From Mycobacterium paraseoulense (lineage in GTDB: Bacteria > Actinomycetota > Actinomycetes > Mycobacteriales > Mycobacteriaceae), in the NCBI RefSeq assembly GCF_010731655.1, contig NZ_AP022619.1, forward strand, positions 3,596,001-3,660,000: a stretch of DNA of 64,000 nucleotides. The letters run 5' to 3'. Shown piece by piece: positions 1 to 9,388 of the stretch. The notes beneath the pieces were generated by a model. The model was not told the origin of the DNA and did not search any database. It saw only the letters and a list, made by a program, of their open reading frames with translations. Within the stretch, counting starts at the first letter, position 1. Every line of letters starts with the position of its first letter. Both the position numbers and the translations under genes were made by a program.

Positions 1-1048
1 CCGAGTGGCGCGAGCGTGCGCGGCGACCGGACTCGTCGTACGGCGGTGGGGTCGCCGGCTCGACGGACGGGGCGGCCCAGGCCTCGTCCGGTTCGGAGTG
101 GCGGGCGCGCCGGCGCCGGCCGGGCGTTTCGTCGGCCGGTGCCCCGGAGGGCTCGGAGCCGGCCCAGTGGCTGCCCGGCGTACCGGGCGGCAGCCATAGT
201 CCGGACGAACCCACCGGCTGCCAACCCTGCGGCTGCGGCTGGTGCTGGGGCTCCGGCGCCGGCGGTGGGGGCGGTTGGCGAACAGGCTCGAATCGCGGAT
301 CCGGCAGCGGCGGCGCGGCGCTGTACGACGGCTCGGACTGGGCCGGCGGCGCCGGCTCCGGCGGCGCTTCGTACTGGTAACGCGGCCGCTCCCGGCGCGG
401 CTGCCGGGGCGGCAGCAGCGGCTCCTCGGGCACATCGATGATCGCCGTCTCGTCGGGGCGGCCCGTCGGGATGTCCTGGGGTACGGAGGTCACCCGGTCG
501 CTGGCGACCCAGTCGTAGGGCGCGTCGCGCGGGGTCTCCCCGTTGCGGTCCCACTCGCTGTAGGCGCGTTCGGGCGGCGCCTCGGTCTCCGGTGTCTCCA
601 GGGCGGGGCGCTGGGCGAGATCGGTGTCGAACAGGATTTCCAGGCTGGTGCGCAACGCGCTCAGCTCCGCGCGCAGCTCGGCCAGGTCGTCGGCGGCTTG
701 AGCGCGCAGCTCGGAAGCGAGCTCTCGGCGCAGCTGGGACTCCACTGTCAGCTCGTACTCGCGCCGGGCCGAGATTTCCCGATCCAGCTGCAGGTCGTAC
801 ACCAGCTTCAGGTCGCGGACGCGGGACTGGTCCGCGTCGCTCTGGCGGCGGTACAGCACCGACACGAAGGCGCCGGCGACTGCGGCCCACAGCGCCAGGA
901 TTACAGCGAGCTTGAGGAGTTCCACCCGATTGGTGAAAACCAGCGCGGAGCTGGCCCCCATGGCGAGGACCAGCAACGCGGTCAAGAGCACCCACCCCGG
1001 CCTGCGGCCGCCGCGCCGGACCCTGGCGCCGCGGGACAGAACGGTCAT
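1..1048 (-). CDS. Conserved Ala/Arg/Pro-rich membrane protein, Rv3604c-like (DUF6779), 3' end cut by window
   Basis: This minus-strand reading frame stays open from an ATG at 1048 to the window edge, so the C-terminus is missing. The N-terminus is basic and is followed by two hydrophobic segments at about residues 17-65. Next comes a charged, probably coiled-coil stretch at about 70-130, rich in Arg, Glu and Leu. A long Pro/Arg/Glu-rich cytoplasmic tail follows. This matches the mycobacterial transmembrane protein that follows the folate genes in M. tuberculosis (Rv3604c). Function is unknown. It lies 86 bases downstream of the DUF3180 gene on the same strand and may be the last part of that operon. 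Confidence 0.8.
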   Translation of the reverse strand, partial: MTVLSRGARVRRGGRRPGWVLLTALLVLAMGASSALVFTNRVELLKLAVILALWAAVAGAFVSVLYRRQSDADQSRVRDLKLVYDLQLDREISARREYELTVESQLRRELASELRAQAADDLAELRAELSALRTSLEILFDTDLAQRPALETPETEAPPERAYSEWDRNGETPRDAPYDWVASDRVTSVPQDIPTGRPDETAIIDVPEEPLLPPRQPRRERPRYQYEAPPEPAPPAQSEPSYSAAPPLPDPRFEPVRQPPPPPAPEPQHQPQPQGWQPVGSSGLWLPPGTPGSHWAGSEPSGAPADETPGRRRRARHSEPDEAWAAPSVEPATPPPYDESGRRARSRHS

Positions 1049-1134
1049 GGCCTGACTGTACCTGCGCGAGGTCAATCCGCGTGTCGCCCTCCTTCGGCGA
1101 TTCTCACGCGGGTTGTCGGCCGGTCGGGGGTGGG

Positions 1135-1611
1135 CTAGTTTTCCGCGCCCTCCCCGTGCTCGGTCTGATCCGGCGGGGACTTGCAGCAATGTTGCAGCCA
1201 CAGCGCGGCTACGACGAGCGCCAGCGCGCTGACGGCGGCGACCACGGTCCCACTGGTGTCCTCGGCGGCCGCCCGCAGCCAGGACCGCCGCGGCAGGAAG
1301 TACACCAGCACGCCGACCCACCAGCCCAGCATCAGCGCGCCCACCCAGGCCGACGCCTTCGCGATCACCAGGGTGCGCGCCACCGCCAAGGGGTGCAGCC
1401 AGCCGGGCCCGACGCCGATTTCGCCCTCGTTGATCTTGGCCCGCACGTATCGCGCCCACAGCGCTTCGGCGACGGCGACCGCGAGCAGCGACAGGCCCGT
1501 CCACACCGTGATGGGCGGAAACCACCGGTATAGCCCGGTGACCAGCAGGTAGCCCACCACCGCAGCGCCGACCACCGCGGCCGTCAGGTCACGTTTCCTG
1601 GTCGGTCCCAT
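1135..1611 (-). CDS. DUF3180 membrane protein, Rv3605c-like
   Basis: A 158-residue protein with four predicted membrane helices, at about residues 12-30, 37-55, 88-110 and 122-140, and a polar C-terminus. Its ATG at 1611 shares one base with the folK stop codon (TGATG), so it is translationally coupled to folK and forms the end of the folate operon. DUF3180 proteins sit in this position across actinobacteria. Their role is unknown, and a link to pterin metabolism rests on context only. Longer starts upstream in this frame run through folK and are not credible. Confidence 0.88.
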   Translation of the reverse strand: MGPTRKRDLTAAVVGAAVVGYLLVTGLYRWFPPITVWTGLSLLAVAVAEALWARYVRAKINEGEIGVGPGWLHPLAVARTLVIAKASAWVGALMLGWWVGVLVYFLPRRSWLRAAAEDTSGTVVAAVSALALVVAALWLQHCCKSPPDQTEHGEGAEN

Positions 1612-2159
1612 CAGGCTTCCGGCTCCCGATCGGCCCGCGACCCGCCCGCCCGCTCGAGCGTCAGGCCGGTCAATCGGACGCTTTCCCGGTCGGCCGGGTC
1701 CAGTTCGGCGAGCAGGCTCGCGACGGGTTGCGGGCCCTCGGCGACGGTCAGCCGGGCTTCGGGGTCGATGGCAAGCCACGGGATCATGACGAACGCCCGC
1801 AAATGGGCGAGCGGGTGCGGCAGCGTCAGGTTGTTCTCGCGCGAGATCACCTCCTCCTCGCCGTAACACGCGATCAGGTCGACGTCGAGGGTGCGCGGGC
1901 CCCACCGCTCGCCGCGGACCCGGCCGGCCGCCCGCTCGAATTCCTGCGCCCGGCGCAGCCAGCCCTGCCCGTCGCAGGCCGGGTCGTTCGCGATCAGCAC
2001 CGCGTTGAGAAACGGCGCCTGGTCGACCCGGCCCCACGGGTCGGTCTCGTACACCGGCGACACCGCGAGCACCGTCTCGCCCAGGCCGTCGACGACCGAC
2101 TGCAACCGCGCGAGACGGTCGCCCAGGTTGGATCCGATGGACAGCACCACCCAAGTCAT
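1611..2159 (-). CDS. folK: 2-amino-4-hydroxy-6-hydroxymethyldihydropteridine diphosphokinase
   Basis: FolK transfers pyrophosphate from ATP to 6-hydroxymethyl-dihydropterin, the step before dihydropteroate synthase in folate synthesis. The 182-residue protein has the N-terminal GSNLGDR motif and the HPPK signature [12 protein letters not shown], followed by the LPHP segment, all at the usual spacing. The ATG at 2159 overlaps the folB stop by 4 bases (ATGA), which fixes the start. The gene lies in the cytoplasmic-enzyme operon folE-folP1-folB-folK. Confidence 0.96.
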   Translation of the reverse strand: MTWVVLSIGSNLGDRLARLQSVVDGLGETVLAVSPVYETDPWGRVDQAPFLNAVLIANDPACDGQGWLRRAQEFERAAGRVRGERWGPRTLDVDLIACYGEEEVISRENNLTLPHPLAHLRAFVMIPWLAIDPEARLTVAEGPQPVASLLAELDPADRESVRLTGLTLERAGGSRADREPEA

Positions 2160-2557
2160 AGGCGCCGCTCCGCCGGGACGACCGAACCGCGGCCGCCGCG
2201 CCGCGACCGCCGCACCACCACCGCGACGTCGGCGAACTGCAGCGGGATCGGGGCCTGCGGCTTGTGCACCACCACCTCGACGGCGTGCACTCGTTCGTCG
2301 TGCATCACCCGGTCGGCGATCTCGCCGCCCACCGCTTCGATCAGGTTCCGCGGCGGCCCGGCCACGACGTCGGCCGCCAGCTGGGCCAGGGCGGCATAGT
2401 CGTAGGTGTCCGACAACTCGTCGCTGGCGGCGGCGTCGGCGAGATCGATCCACACGGTGATGTCGACGACGAACTCCTGCCCGTCGGCGCGCTCGTGCTG
2501 GAAAACTCCGTGTCGCCCACGAATCGTCAACCCCCGCAATTCGATTCGATCAGCCAT
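2156..2557 (-). CDS. folB: Dihydroneopterin aldolase
   Basis: FolB cleaves 7,8-dihydroneopterin to 6-hydroxymethyl-dihydropterin and glycolaldehyde. The 133-residue protein has the family start ([15 protein letters not shown]), the conserved DYAALAQL and [12 protein letters not shown] segments, and the [11 protein letters not shown] end motif. It is extended by a basic Arg/Gly-rich tail of about 20 residues, so it is slightly longer than the usual 120 residues. It overlaps folP1 by 8 bases and folK by 4, so the order of translation is folP1, folB, folK. Confidence 0.95.
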   Translation of the reverse strand: MADRIELRGLTIRGRHGVFQHERADGQEFVVDITVWIDLADAAASDELSDTYDYAALAQLAADVVAGPPRNLIEAVGGEIADRVMHDERVHAVEVVVHKPQAPIPLQFADVAVVVRRSRRGGRGSVVPAERRL

Positions 2558-3392
2558 CGTTTCCAGCCAGGTCGGTCTCCTCCGTTTCGGGTCGCGCCCA
2601 GGCTCCCACGACTTTGAGGGCGTCGGCCGTGGCCCGCACGTCGTGCACGCGGACGCCCCATGCCCCGTAGAGCGCCGCCAGCGCGGATATCACCGCGGTC
2701 GCCGTCTCGCGGCCGTCGGGCGGACGCGGCGAGCCATCCGGCCCGGTTAACAACGTACCGAGGAACCGTTTCCGCGACGCGCCCAGGAGCACCGGGATTC
2801 CGGTGGCGACCAACTGCGGCAACGCGCGCAGCAGCGCCCAATTGTGCTGCGCGGTCTTGGCGAACCCGAGGCCCGGATCGATCACCAGCTTGGCGGGGTC
2901 GACGCCCGCGGCGACGGCGGCGTCGACGCTGGCAAGTAGCTCGGCGCGCACTTCGGCGACCACGTCGTCGTAGTGGGGGGCCGCATGCGGGCGGTCGGAC
3001 GACACCGACCGCCAATGCATCAACACCCAGGGCAGGCCGGCGTCGGCCATCAGTGGCGCCATCGCCGGGTCGGCGCGCCCGCCCGACACGTCGTTGACGA
3101 TGCGCGCGCCGTTCTGCATCGCCGCTTGTGCGACATCCGCGTGCATGGTGTCGATACTTACCGTGATCCCCTCCGCCACAAGCTCTTTGACCACGGGAAT
3201 CACTCGCGACGTCTCAACCCGGGAATCGATCCGCGTGGCACCGGGCCGGGTCGACTCCCCACCGACGTCGACGATGTCCGCGCCGTCGGCGACCAGCGCC
3301 AGTCCATGCGCCACCGCGTTGCCGGTATCGAGATAGCGGCCGCCATCGGAGAACGAGTCGTCAGTGACGTTCAGGACTCCCATAACCCGCAC
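2550..3392 (-). CDS. folP1: Dihydropteroate synthase
   Basis: FolP condenses p-aminobenzoate with hydroxymethyl-dihydropterin pyrophosphate and is the sulfonamide target. The 280-residue TIM-barrel protein shows [15 protein letters not shown] at the N-terminus, [12 protein letters not shown], the VSIDT strand, [15 protein letters not shown], and GASRKRFLG near the C-terminus. All are typical of active DHPS. The proposed start is GTG at 3392. An ATG three codons later is the only alternative, because the folE stop codon lies just upstream in this frame. Spacing to folE is 9 bases. Confidence 0.96.
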   Translation of the reverse strand: MRVMGVLNVTDDSFSDGGRYLDTGNAVAHGLALVADGADIVDVGGESTRPGATRIDSRVETSRVIPVVKELVAEGITVSIDTMHADVAQAAMQNGARIVNDVSGGRADPAMAPLMADAGLPWVLMHWRSVSSDRPHAAPHYDDVVAEVRAELLASVDAAVAAGVDPAKLVIDPGLGFAKTAQHNWALLRALPQLVATGIPVLLGASRKRFLGTLLTGPDGSPRPPDGRETATAVISALAALYGAWGVRVHDVRATADALKVVGAWARPETEETDLAGNDG

Positions 3393-3401
3393 GGGTGCGA
3401 C

Positions 3402-4016
3402 TCACTTACGCAGGATGAGGTCGAGCGCCTCGGCCCGGGAAGCGGCGTTGGTCTTGAACTGTCCGCGCACCGCCGAGGTGGTGGTGACCGCGCCCGGCTT
3501 GCGGACGCCGCGCATGGCCATGCACAGGTGCTCGGCCTCGATCACGACGATCACTCCGCGCGGGTCGAGTTTGTTCATCAGGGCGTCGGCGATCTGGCTG
3601 GTGAGCCGTTCCTGCACCTGCGGCCGCTTGGCGTACAGGTCGACCAATCGCGCGATCTTCGACAGCCCGGTCACCCTGCCGTCGTTGCCCGGGATGTAGC
3701 CGACGTGGGCCACGCCGTGAAACGACACCAGATGGTGTTCACACGTGGAGTACAGCGGGATTTCCTTAACGAGCACCAGTTCGTCGTGGTCTTCGTCGAA
3801 CATCGTGTTCAGCACGCTGTCGGGGTCCGTGTAGAGCCCGGCGAAGATTTCCCGGTAGGCACGGGCCACTCGAGCCGGCGTGTCGCGCAGGCCGTGCCGG
3901 TCCGGGTCCTCGCCGATGGCGTGCAGCAACTCGCGCACCGCGGCCTCGGCACGCGCCTGGTCGAACACCCGAATCGAGGGGGAGGCGGTGTCCGGCCCCA
4001 CACCTGTTACGGACAT
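3402..4016 (-). CDS. folE: GTP cyclohydrolase I
   Basis: FolE converts GTP to 7,8-dihydroneopterin triphosphate, the first pterin step. The 204-residue protein has the zinc and active-site motif [12 protein letters not shown], the VGYIPG loop, the [20 protein letters not shown] segment and the second zinc cysteine in HLCMAMRG. The ATG at 4016 is preferred because a GGAGG ribosome site lies 5 bases upstream. A GTG at 4034 would overlap the ftsH stop. The gene follows ftsH by 14 bases, so ftsH and the folate genes are probably co-transcribed. Confidence 0.96.
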   Translation of the reverse strand: MSVTGVGPDTASPSIRVFDQARAEAAVRELLHAIGEDPDRHGLRDTPARVARAYREIFAGLYTDPDSVLNTMFDEDHDELVLVKEIPLYSTCEHHLVSFHGVAHVGYIPGNDGRVTGLSKIARLVDLYAKRPQVQERLTSQIADALMNKLDPRGVIVVIEAEHLCMAMRGVRKPGAVTTTSAVRGQFKTNAASRAEALDLILRK

Positions 4017-4030
4017 CGATCCTCCGTTCG

Positions 4031-6418
4031 TCACCCGTGCGCCGGTGGGTTGGACCGGCTCACGTCGTCGTCCTGCTGCTCAGGCGACTTGCCGACCGGG
4101 TCCGGCAGACCCGGCGGCGGGTAGGGCGGATACGGCGGGTAGGGGGTTTGTGCCGGGCCCTGCTGTCCCTGGTGACCCGGATGGCGGGGCTGGCCCGGAT
4201 AACCCGGGGAGTGCCCCGCGGGCTGCGGCCAATAGGGCTGTTGCGGGGCCTGCGGCGGCGGATACCAGTAATTGGGCTGCTGGTCCTGCGGGGGCCATCC
4301 CGGCGCATGCCAGCCCGCCGGAGCCCCGTAGTCGGGCTGGGTGGGCCCGTGCGGCACTCCTGGACGATGGCCGGCCGCTTGAGAGCCGTTGCCGCCGTTG
4401 TTCTTCCGCTCGGCGTCCGCTCCCGCAGCCGCCGCGGCCTGGCTGGCCCGCGCGATGGCCGCCTTGAATGCCGGTTCGGGAACGGGTGGTGGCCACGGCT
4501 CGCCGCGCTCCATCGCCAGCTCGCCGGGCGTCTTGATCGGCGGCTTGTCCGACGGGATGCGGCCACCGAAATCGTCGAACACGGTGAGCCGGGGCCGCTT
4601 TTCGACGTCGGCGAAGATGCCCTCCAGCTCGGCCCGGTGCAGCGTCTCCTTTTCCAGGAGCTCGCCGGCCAGTGTGTCGAGCACGTCGCGGTATTCGGTG
4701 AGGATCTCCCACGCCTCGGTGTGGGCCGCCTCGATCAGCTTGCGGATCTCGTCGTCGATGTCGCGGGCGACCTCGTGGGAGTAGTCGGCCTGCGTCCCCA
4801 TGGTGCGGCCCAGGAACGGGTCGCCGTGTTCGGTGCCGTACTTGACCGCGCCCAGCTTGGAACTCATCCCGAATTCGGTGACCATCGCGCGGGCCACCTT
4901 GGTGGCCTGCTCGATGTCGGACACCGCGCCCGTCGTCGGCTCCCGGAACACCAGTTCCTCGGCGGCGCGTCCGCCCATCGCGAACACCAGTTGCGCGATC
5001 ATCTCCGAGCGGGTCCGCAGACCCTTGTCCTCCTCGGGCACCGCGACCGCGTGGCCGCCGGTCCGACCGCGCGCCAGGATCGTCACCTTGTAAATCGGCT
5101 CGATGTCCGGCATCGCCCACGCCGCCAGGGTGTGGCCGCCCTCGTGGTAGGCGGTGATCTTCTTTTCCTGCTCGCTGATGATGCGGCCCTTGCGGCGCGG
5201 CCCGCCGATCACCCGGTCCACCGCCTCTTCGAGCGCGGCGCTGGTGATGACGGTGCCGTTCTCCCGGGCGGTCAGCAGCGCCGCCTCGTTGATGACGTTG
5301 GCCAGGTCGGCGCCGGTCATGCCGACGGTGCGCTTGGCCAGCCCGGCGAGGTCGGCGTCGGGGCCGATCGGCTTGCCCTTGGAGTGCACTTCGAGCACCG
5401 CTTTGCGGCCCGCCAGATCCGGGTTGGACACCGGGATCTGCCGGTCGAAGCGGCCGGGCCGCAGCAGCGCGGGGTCCAGGATGTCGGGCCGGTTGGTGGC
5501 CGCGATGAGGATGACGCCGGCGCGCGGGTCGAAGCCGTCCATCTCGACCAGCAGCTGGTTCAGCGTCTGCTCGCGTTCGTCGTGGCCGCCGCCCAGGCCG
5601 GCACCGCGCTGTCGGCCCACCGCGTCGATCTCGTCGACGAAGATGATGCAGGGGTTGTTCTGTTTGGCCTGCTCGAACAGGTCGCGCACGCGCGACGCGC
5701 CCACACCGACGAACATCTCGACGAAGTCGGAGCCGGAGATGGTGAAGAAGGGGACCCCGGCTTCCCCCGCCACGGCGCGGGCCAGCAGCGTCTTACCGGT
5801 CCCGGGTGGGCCGTAGAGCAGCACCCCCTTGGGGATCTTGGCGCCCAGGGCCTGATAGCGGCCGGGGTTCTGCAGGAAGTCCTTGATCTCGTAGAGCTCT
5901 TCGACCGCCTCGTCCACGCCCGCAACGTCGGCGAACGTCGTCTTGGGCATGTCCTTATTGAGCAGCTTGGCGCGTGATTTGCCGAACCCGAAGCCCATTC
6001 GGGCGCCACCCTGCATGCGGGAGAACATCACGAACAGGCCCACCAGCAACAGCAGCGGAAGCACGTACACCAGCAGCTCGCCCAGGATGCTGCCCTGGTT
6101 GACGACCGTGCTGACCTTCGCGTTCTTCGCGCTCAGCGCGTTGAACAGGTCGACCGCGTACCCGCTCGGGTATTTGGTGATGACCTTGTCGGAGTTGTCG
6201 GTGTCGCCGTTGCCCTTTTTCAGGGTCAACCGCAGCTGCTGCTCGCGATCGTCGATCTGCGCGCTCTTGACGTTGTCGCCGTTGATCTGCGCCACCGCCA
6301 CCGACGTGTCGACGGGCTTATAGCCGCGGGTGTCGTCGCTGAAGTAGAAGAACGACCAACCGAGCAGCACCACGACGGCAATCGCCGTGATGGTGCGGAT
6401 AACGTTTTTCCGGTTCAT
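4031..6418 (-). CDS. ftsH: ATP-dependent zinc metalloprotease FtsH
   Basis: A membrane-bound AAA protease that degrades misassembled and regulatory membrane proteins. The 795-residue protein has a first membrane helix at about 8-26 and an extracytoplasmic domain to about 112. A second helix spans 113-132. The AAA module carries Walker A GPPGTGKT at 203-210, Walker B IIFVDEID at about 258-265 and the second region of homology near 305-323. The zinc motif is HEGGH at 425-429. A Pro/Gln/Tyr/Gly-rich cytoplasmic tail of about 150 residues ends it, typical of mycobacterial FtsH. The ATG at 6418 starts the MNRKNV sequence known from mycobacteria; a TTG one codon earlier is less likely. Confidence 0.97.
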   Translation of the reverse strand: MNRKNVIRTITAIAVVVLLGWSFFYFSDDTRGYKPVDTSVAVAQINGDNVKSAQIDDREQQLRLTLKKGNGDTDNSDKVITKYPSGYAVDLFNALSAKNAKVSTVVNQGSILGELLVYVLPLLLLVGLFVMFSRMQGGARMGFGFGKSRAKLLNKDMPKTTFADVAGVDEAVEELYEIKDFLQNPGRYQALGAKIPKGVLLYGPPGTGKTLLARAVAGEAGVPFFTISGSDFVEMFVGVGASRVRDLFEQAKQNNPCIIFVDEIDAVGRQRGAGLGGGHDEREQTLNQLLVEMDGFDPRAGVILIAATNRPDILDPALLRPGRFDRQIPVSNPDLAGRKAVLEVHSKGKPIGPDADLAGLAKRTVGMTGADLANVINEAALLTARENGTVITSAALEEAVDRVIGGPRRKGRIISEQEKKITAYHEGGHTLAAWAMPDIEPIYKVTILARGRTGGHAVAVPEEDKGLRTRSEMIAQLVFAMGGRAAEELVFREPTTGAVSDIEQATKVARAMVTEFGMSSKLGAVKYGTEHGDPFLGRTMGTQADYSHEVARDIDDEIRKLIEAAHTEAWEILTEYRDVLDTLAGELLEKETLHRAELEGIFADVEKRPRLTVFDDFGGRIPSDKPPIKTPGELAMERGEPWPPPVPEPAFKAAIARASQAAAAAGADAERKNNGGNGSQAAGHRPGVPHGPTQPDYGAPAGWHAPGWPPQDQQPNYWYPPPQAPQQPYWPQPAGHSPGYPGQPRHPGHQGQQGPAQTPYPPYPPYPPPGLPDPVGKSPEQQDDDVSRSNPPAHG

Positions 6419-6497
6419 CAATCATCGGCCGTGCCGGCCAGGTCCTTCCCCGATATTCACGCAGCTCGAAAAGTCCAGGTTACCGCTCGTGGCTACC

Positions 6498-6525
6498 GCC
6501 AGCCCCGGCAGAGCCGGGGCGCTGG
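6498..6525 (-). promoter_or_regulatory. Stable hairpin in the ftsH upstream region
   Basis: GCCCCGGC and GCCGGGGC (6502-6509 and 6513-6520) form a perfect 8-bp stem with a three-base loop. A CCAG/CTGG outer stem with a 2-base bulge extends it. It lies 80-107 bases upstream of the ftsH start, so it would be in the 5' leader if transcription starts further up. No run of T follows on either strand, so a simple terminator is unlikely. A regulatory role is inferred only. Confidence 0.35.
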
Positions 6526-6582
6526 GGGCACCGCCCGCTTGCGGGGGCCGGGTCCACCTTGTCTTTGGATAAAACGGCCCTT

Positions 6583-6602
6583 TGCATATAACTGCATATA
6601 AC
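6583..6602. repeat. Perfect 10-bp tandem duplication in AT-rich promoter-like DNA
   Basis: The decamer TGCATATAAC occurs twice in direct succession, an island of AT in very GC-rich DNA. On the minus strand this reads as two TTATAT-like hexamers, so it may hold -10 elements for ftsH, about 165-185 bases upstream of its start, or a protein-binding site. Confidence 0.4.
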
Positions 6603-6613
6603 GACGACGGGTT

Positions 6614-6661
6614 CCCGCCCAGGCGGGCGGTGGGGTGCGGGATCCCGCCCAGCCGGGCGGT
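6614..6661. repeat. Two near-identical GC-rich imperfect palindromes, 31 bp apart
   Basis: CCCGCCCAGGCGGGCGG at 6614 is repeated with one change as CCCGCCCAGCCGGGCGG at 6645. Each half-site is itself palindromic (CCCGCC against GGCGGG). They fill the space between the ftsH promoter region and the end of the glyoxalase-like gene and could form tandem hairpins. Confidence 0.4.
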
Positions 6662-6684
6662 CGGGGCGGACGACGGTGTCGTGA

Positions 6685-7101
6685 TCATTCGTAATAGCGC
6701 GCCTCGACGACGTTGCCATCCGGATCGGCGAAGTAGTAGGCCTGCGGCGCCCAGCCGCGGGCCCCGAAATTGGGGCCCAGTCGCGCGCCGGTGTCCACTC
6801 CCGCCGCTTGCAGGCGAAGATCCAGCGCGTCGTATTCGGGCTTCGACAGCGCGAGACAGACGTGGTTCACCGGGTGGCCGGCGCTGCCGGGCACCCGCGT
6901 CAGCGACTCGGTGCCGGCGACATCGCCAAGCGGAACCAAGTCGATGATCGAGTCCTCACCGACCCGCACGCTCGGGAAGGGCGCGTCGCCGGCCTCGAAC
7001 TCGGCGAACCGGACCGGCTCCAACCCGACCACCCTCGTATAGAAATCCATCGAGGCGCGCGGATTCCCGGTCCAGAGGACGACGTGATCGAGCCGCTTCA
7101 T
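6685..7101 (-). CDS. Glyoxalase/VOC superfamily protein
   Basis: A 138-residue protein with the paired beta-alpha-beta-beta-beta modules of the vicinal-oxygen-chelate superfamily. It begins KRLDHVVLWTGNP, has a second module at HPVNHVCLAL, and ends with DPDGNVVEARYYE. The histidine in LDHVV and the glutamate in VVEARYY are at positions normally used for metal binding, so it may be an active metalloenzyme. The substrate is unknown. The ATG at 7101 follows an AGGTGG ribosome site and is preferred to a longer frame beginning near 7140. The gene occupies the interval where M. tuberculosis carries the espA-espC-espD locus. Confidence 0.85.
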   Translation of the reverse strand: MKRLDHVVLWTGNPRASMDFYTRVVGLEPVRFAEFEAGDAPFPSVRVGEDSIIDLVPLGDVAGTESLTRVPGSAGHPVNHVCLALSKPEYDALDLRLQAAGVDTGARLGPNFGARGWAPQAYYFADPDGNVVEARYYE

Positions 7102-7232
7102 TCCCGTCCACCTGCTTTCGCGCAACTGCGATGGCTTCACGGCGATATCTACCAGCCGACGAAAGCCGTTGGGATGCTATTCGCAATCAGCATGAATCCT
7201 TCTCAGCCCCGCAGGGGTTGTGCTTTGGTGGC

Positions 7233-8204
7233 ATGGTGCTCAAATCAACCGAACGGTTAGTAGAGACCAACGGTGTACAACTGCGGGTGACCGAGGCGGG
7301 CGAGCGCGGCGCACCGGTCGTGATTTTGGCCCACGGCTTTCCCGAACTGGCCTATTCCTGGCGCCACCAGATTCCGGTCCTCGCCGAGGCGGGATACCAC
7401 GTGCTGGCGCCCGATCAGCGCGGCTATGGCGGCTCATCTCGTCCGGAAGCGATCGAGGCGTACGACGTACACCAGCTCACGGCCGACCTTGTCGGTCTCC
7501 TCGATGACGTCGACGCCGACCGTGCCGTCTGGATCGGACACGACTGGGGTGCCGCCGTGGTGTGGAACGCCCCGTTGCTGCACCCGGATCGGGTCGCGGC
7601 CGTCGCCGCGCTCAGCGTGCCCGCGGTGCCCCGGCCGAAGTCGGCGCCGACGCAGGCGTGGGGCAAGGCGTTCGGCGAGAACTTCTTTTACATCCTGTAC
7701 TTCCAGGAGCCCGGCGTCGCCGACGCGGAGCTCAACGCCGATCCAGCCCGGACGATGCGGCGGATGATGGGCGGATTGCGGACATCGGGTGACCCACTCA
7801 CCGCGTCGCGGATGGTGGCCCCCGGCCCCGAGGGGTTCATCGACCGCCTTCCCGAACCGGACGCGCTGCCGGACTGGCTCAGCCAGGAGGAACTCGATCA
7901 CTACATCGCCGAGTTTTCCCGCACCGGGTTCACCGGTGGCCTGAACTGGTATCGCAACTTCGACCGTAACTGGGAGACCACCCCCGAGCTGACCGATGCG
8001 AAAATCACTGTGCCGGCGCTCTTTATCGGGGGAACCGCCGACCCGGTGTTGACGTTCACCCGCGCCGACCGCGCGTCACAGTTGATCACCGGCCCCTACC
8101 GCCAGGTGATGATCGACGACGCGGGGCACTGGTTGCAGCAGGAAAGGCCCGACGAGGTGAACGCGGCCCTATTGGACTTCCTCAATGGATTGGAGTTGCG
8201 ATGA
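7233..8204 (+). CDS. ephA: Epoxide hydrolase, alpha/beta-hydrolase fold
   Basis: Predicted to open epoxides to diols through a covalent aspartyl ester. The 323-residue protein has the oxyanion motif HGFPELAYSWRHQ, the nucleophile elbow GHDWGA (Asp nucleophile), a cap domain with the FTGGLNWYRNFDRNWE segment, and the catalytic histidine in DDAGHWLQQERP. It is nearly identical in layout to EphA of M. tuberculosis, which sits at the same locus. The ATG at 7233 gives the family length. Its stop overlaps the next gene by 4 bases, making an operon with a flavin monooxygenase and an alcohol dehydrogenase. Confidence 0.93.
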   Translation: MVLKSTERLVETNGVQLRVTEAGERGAPVVILAHGFPELAYSWRHQIPVLAEAGYHVLAPDQRGYGGSSRPEAIEAYDVHQLTADLVGLLDDVDADRAVWIGHDWGAAVVWNAPLLHPDRVAAVAALSVPAVPRPKSAPTQAWGKAFGENFFYILYFQEPGVADAELNADPARTMRRMMGGLRTSGDPLTASRMVAPGPEGFIDRLPEPDALPDWLSQEELDHYIAEFSRTGFTGGLNWYRNFDRNWETTPELTDAKITVPALFIGGTADPVLTFTRADRASQLITGPYRQVMIDDAGHWLQQERPDEVNAALLDFLNGLELR

Positions 8205-9388
8205 GCGCGCCACTTCGCTTCGGTGTCTTCATCACACCGTTTCACCCGATCGGTCAATCCCCAACGGTGGCTTTGGAATACGACATGGAGCGGGTGGTCG
8301 CACTCGATCGGCTCGGTTACGACGAAGCGTGGTTCGGCGAGCACCATTCCGGTGGCTACGAACTGATCGCCTGCCCGGAGGTCTTCATCGCGGCCGCCGC
8401 CGAGCGCACGAAACACATCCGGCTGGGCACCGGGGTGGTTTCGCTGCCCTACCATCATCCGCTGATGGTCGCCGATCGCTGGGTGCTGCTCGACCACCTC
8501 ACCCGCGGCCGGGTCATGTTCGGCACCGGCCCCGGCGCGTTGCCATCGGATGCCTACATGATGGGCATCGATCCGGTCGACCAACGACACATGATGCAGG
8601 ATTCGTTGGAGGCGATCCTCGCGCTGTTCCGCGCCGGTCCCACCGAGCGGATAGACCGCCACACCGACTGGTTCACGCTGCGCGACGCGCAACTGCACAT
8701 CCGGCCCTACACCTGGCCCTATCCCGAAATCTCCACGGCGGCAATGATTTCTCCGTCCGGACCGCGGCTGGCCGGTGCACTGGGCACGTCGTTGCTGTCG
8801 TTGTCGATGTCGGTCCCCGGCGGCTACGCCGCGCTGGAAACCACCTGGGACGTGGTGCGCGAGCAGGCCGCCAAAGCCGGCCGGGACGAGCCGAACCGGG
8901 CCGACTGGCGCGTTCTGAGCATCATGCACATCGCGGACAGCCGTGAGCGGGCCATCGACGACTGCACCTACGGGCTGCAGGATTTCGCCAACTACTTCGG
9001 CGCGGCGGGGTTCGTTCCGCTGGCCAACAGCGTCGATGGTGCCCAGACGCCGCACGAGTTCGTCGAGGACTACGCGGCCAAGGGCAATTGCTGCATAGGA
9101 ACCCCCGAGGACGCGATCGCCCACATCGAAGACCTGCTCGACCGCTCAGGCGGTTTCGGCACGCTGCTGATGCTCGGCCACGACTGGGCCTCCCCCGAGG
9201 CGACGTATCACTGCTACGAGCTGATGGCGCGCAAGGTGATCCCCCATTTCAAGGGACAGCTGGCGGCGTCGCGCTCGTCGCACGACTGGGCCAAGGGCAA
9301 TCGTGACCAGTTGATCGGCCGGGCCGGTGAGGCCGTGGTGAAAGCCATCACCGAGCATGTCGACGAACAGAAGGGGGTGAAAAGCTGA
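8201..9388 (+). CDS. LLM-class (luciferase-like) flavin-dependent monooxygenase, Rv3618-like
   Basis: A 395-residue TIM-barrel flavoenzyme of the bacterial-luciferase superfamily. It begins LRFGVFITPFHP, has the active-site region YDEAWFGEHHSGGYE, the GTGVVSLPYHHP strand and the GRVMFGTGPGALPSDA segment that contacts FMN phosphate. It resembles alkanal or limonene monooxygenases, and the real substrate is not known. Start and stop overlap both neighbours (ATGA with ephA, TGATG with the dehydrogenase). A pathway of oxygenation, epoxide opening and alcohol oxidation is a reasonable inference. Confidence 0.92.
   Translation: MSAPLRFGVFITPFHPIGQSPTVALEYDMERVVALDRLGYDEAWFGEHHSGGYELIACPEVFIAAAAERTKHIRLGTGVVSLPYHHPLMVADRWVLLDHLTRGRVMFGTGPGALPSDAYMMGIDPVDQRHMMQDSLEAILALFRAGPTERIDRHTDWFTLRDAQLHIRPYTWPYPEISTAAMISPSGPRLAGALGTSLLSLSMSVPGGYAALETTWDVVREQAAKAGRDEPNRADWRVLSIMHIADSRERAIDDCTYGLQDFANYFGAAGFVPLANSVDGAQTPHEFVEDYAAKGNCCIGTPEDAIAHIEDLLDRSGGFGTLLMLGHDWASPEATYHCYELMARKVIPHFKGQLAASRSSHDWAKGNRDQLIGRAGEAVVKAITEHVDEQKGVKS

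Noticed and set aside
4037..5977. A 646-codon plus-strand open frame antisense to ftsH
   Set aside because: Shadow of the conserved ftsH gene; no domain visible.
6498..6525. The ftsH-upstream hairpin as a rho-independent terminator of the glyoxalase-like gene
   Set aside because: It lies 160 bases beyond that gene's stop and has no T-run on the minus strand.
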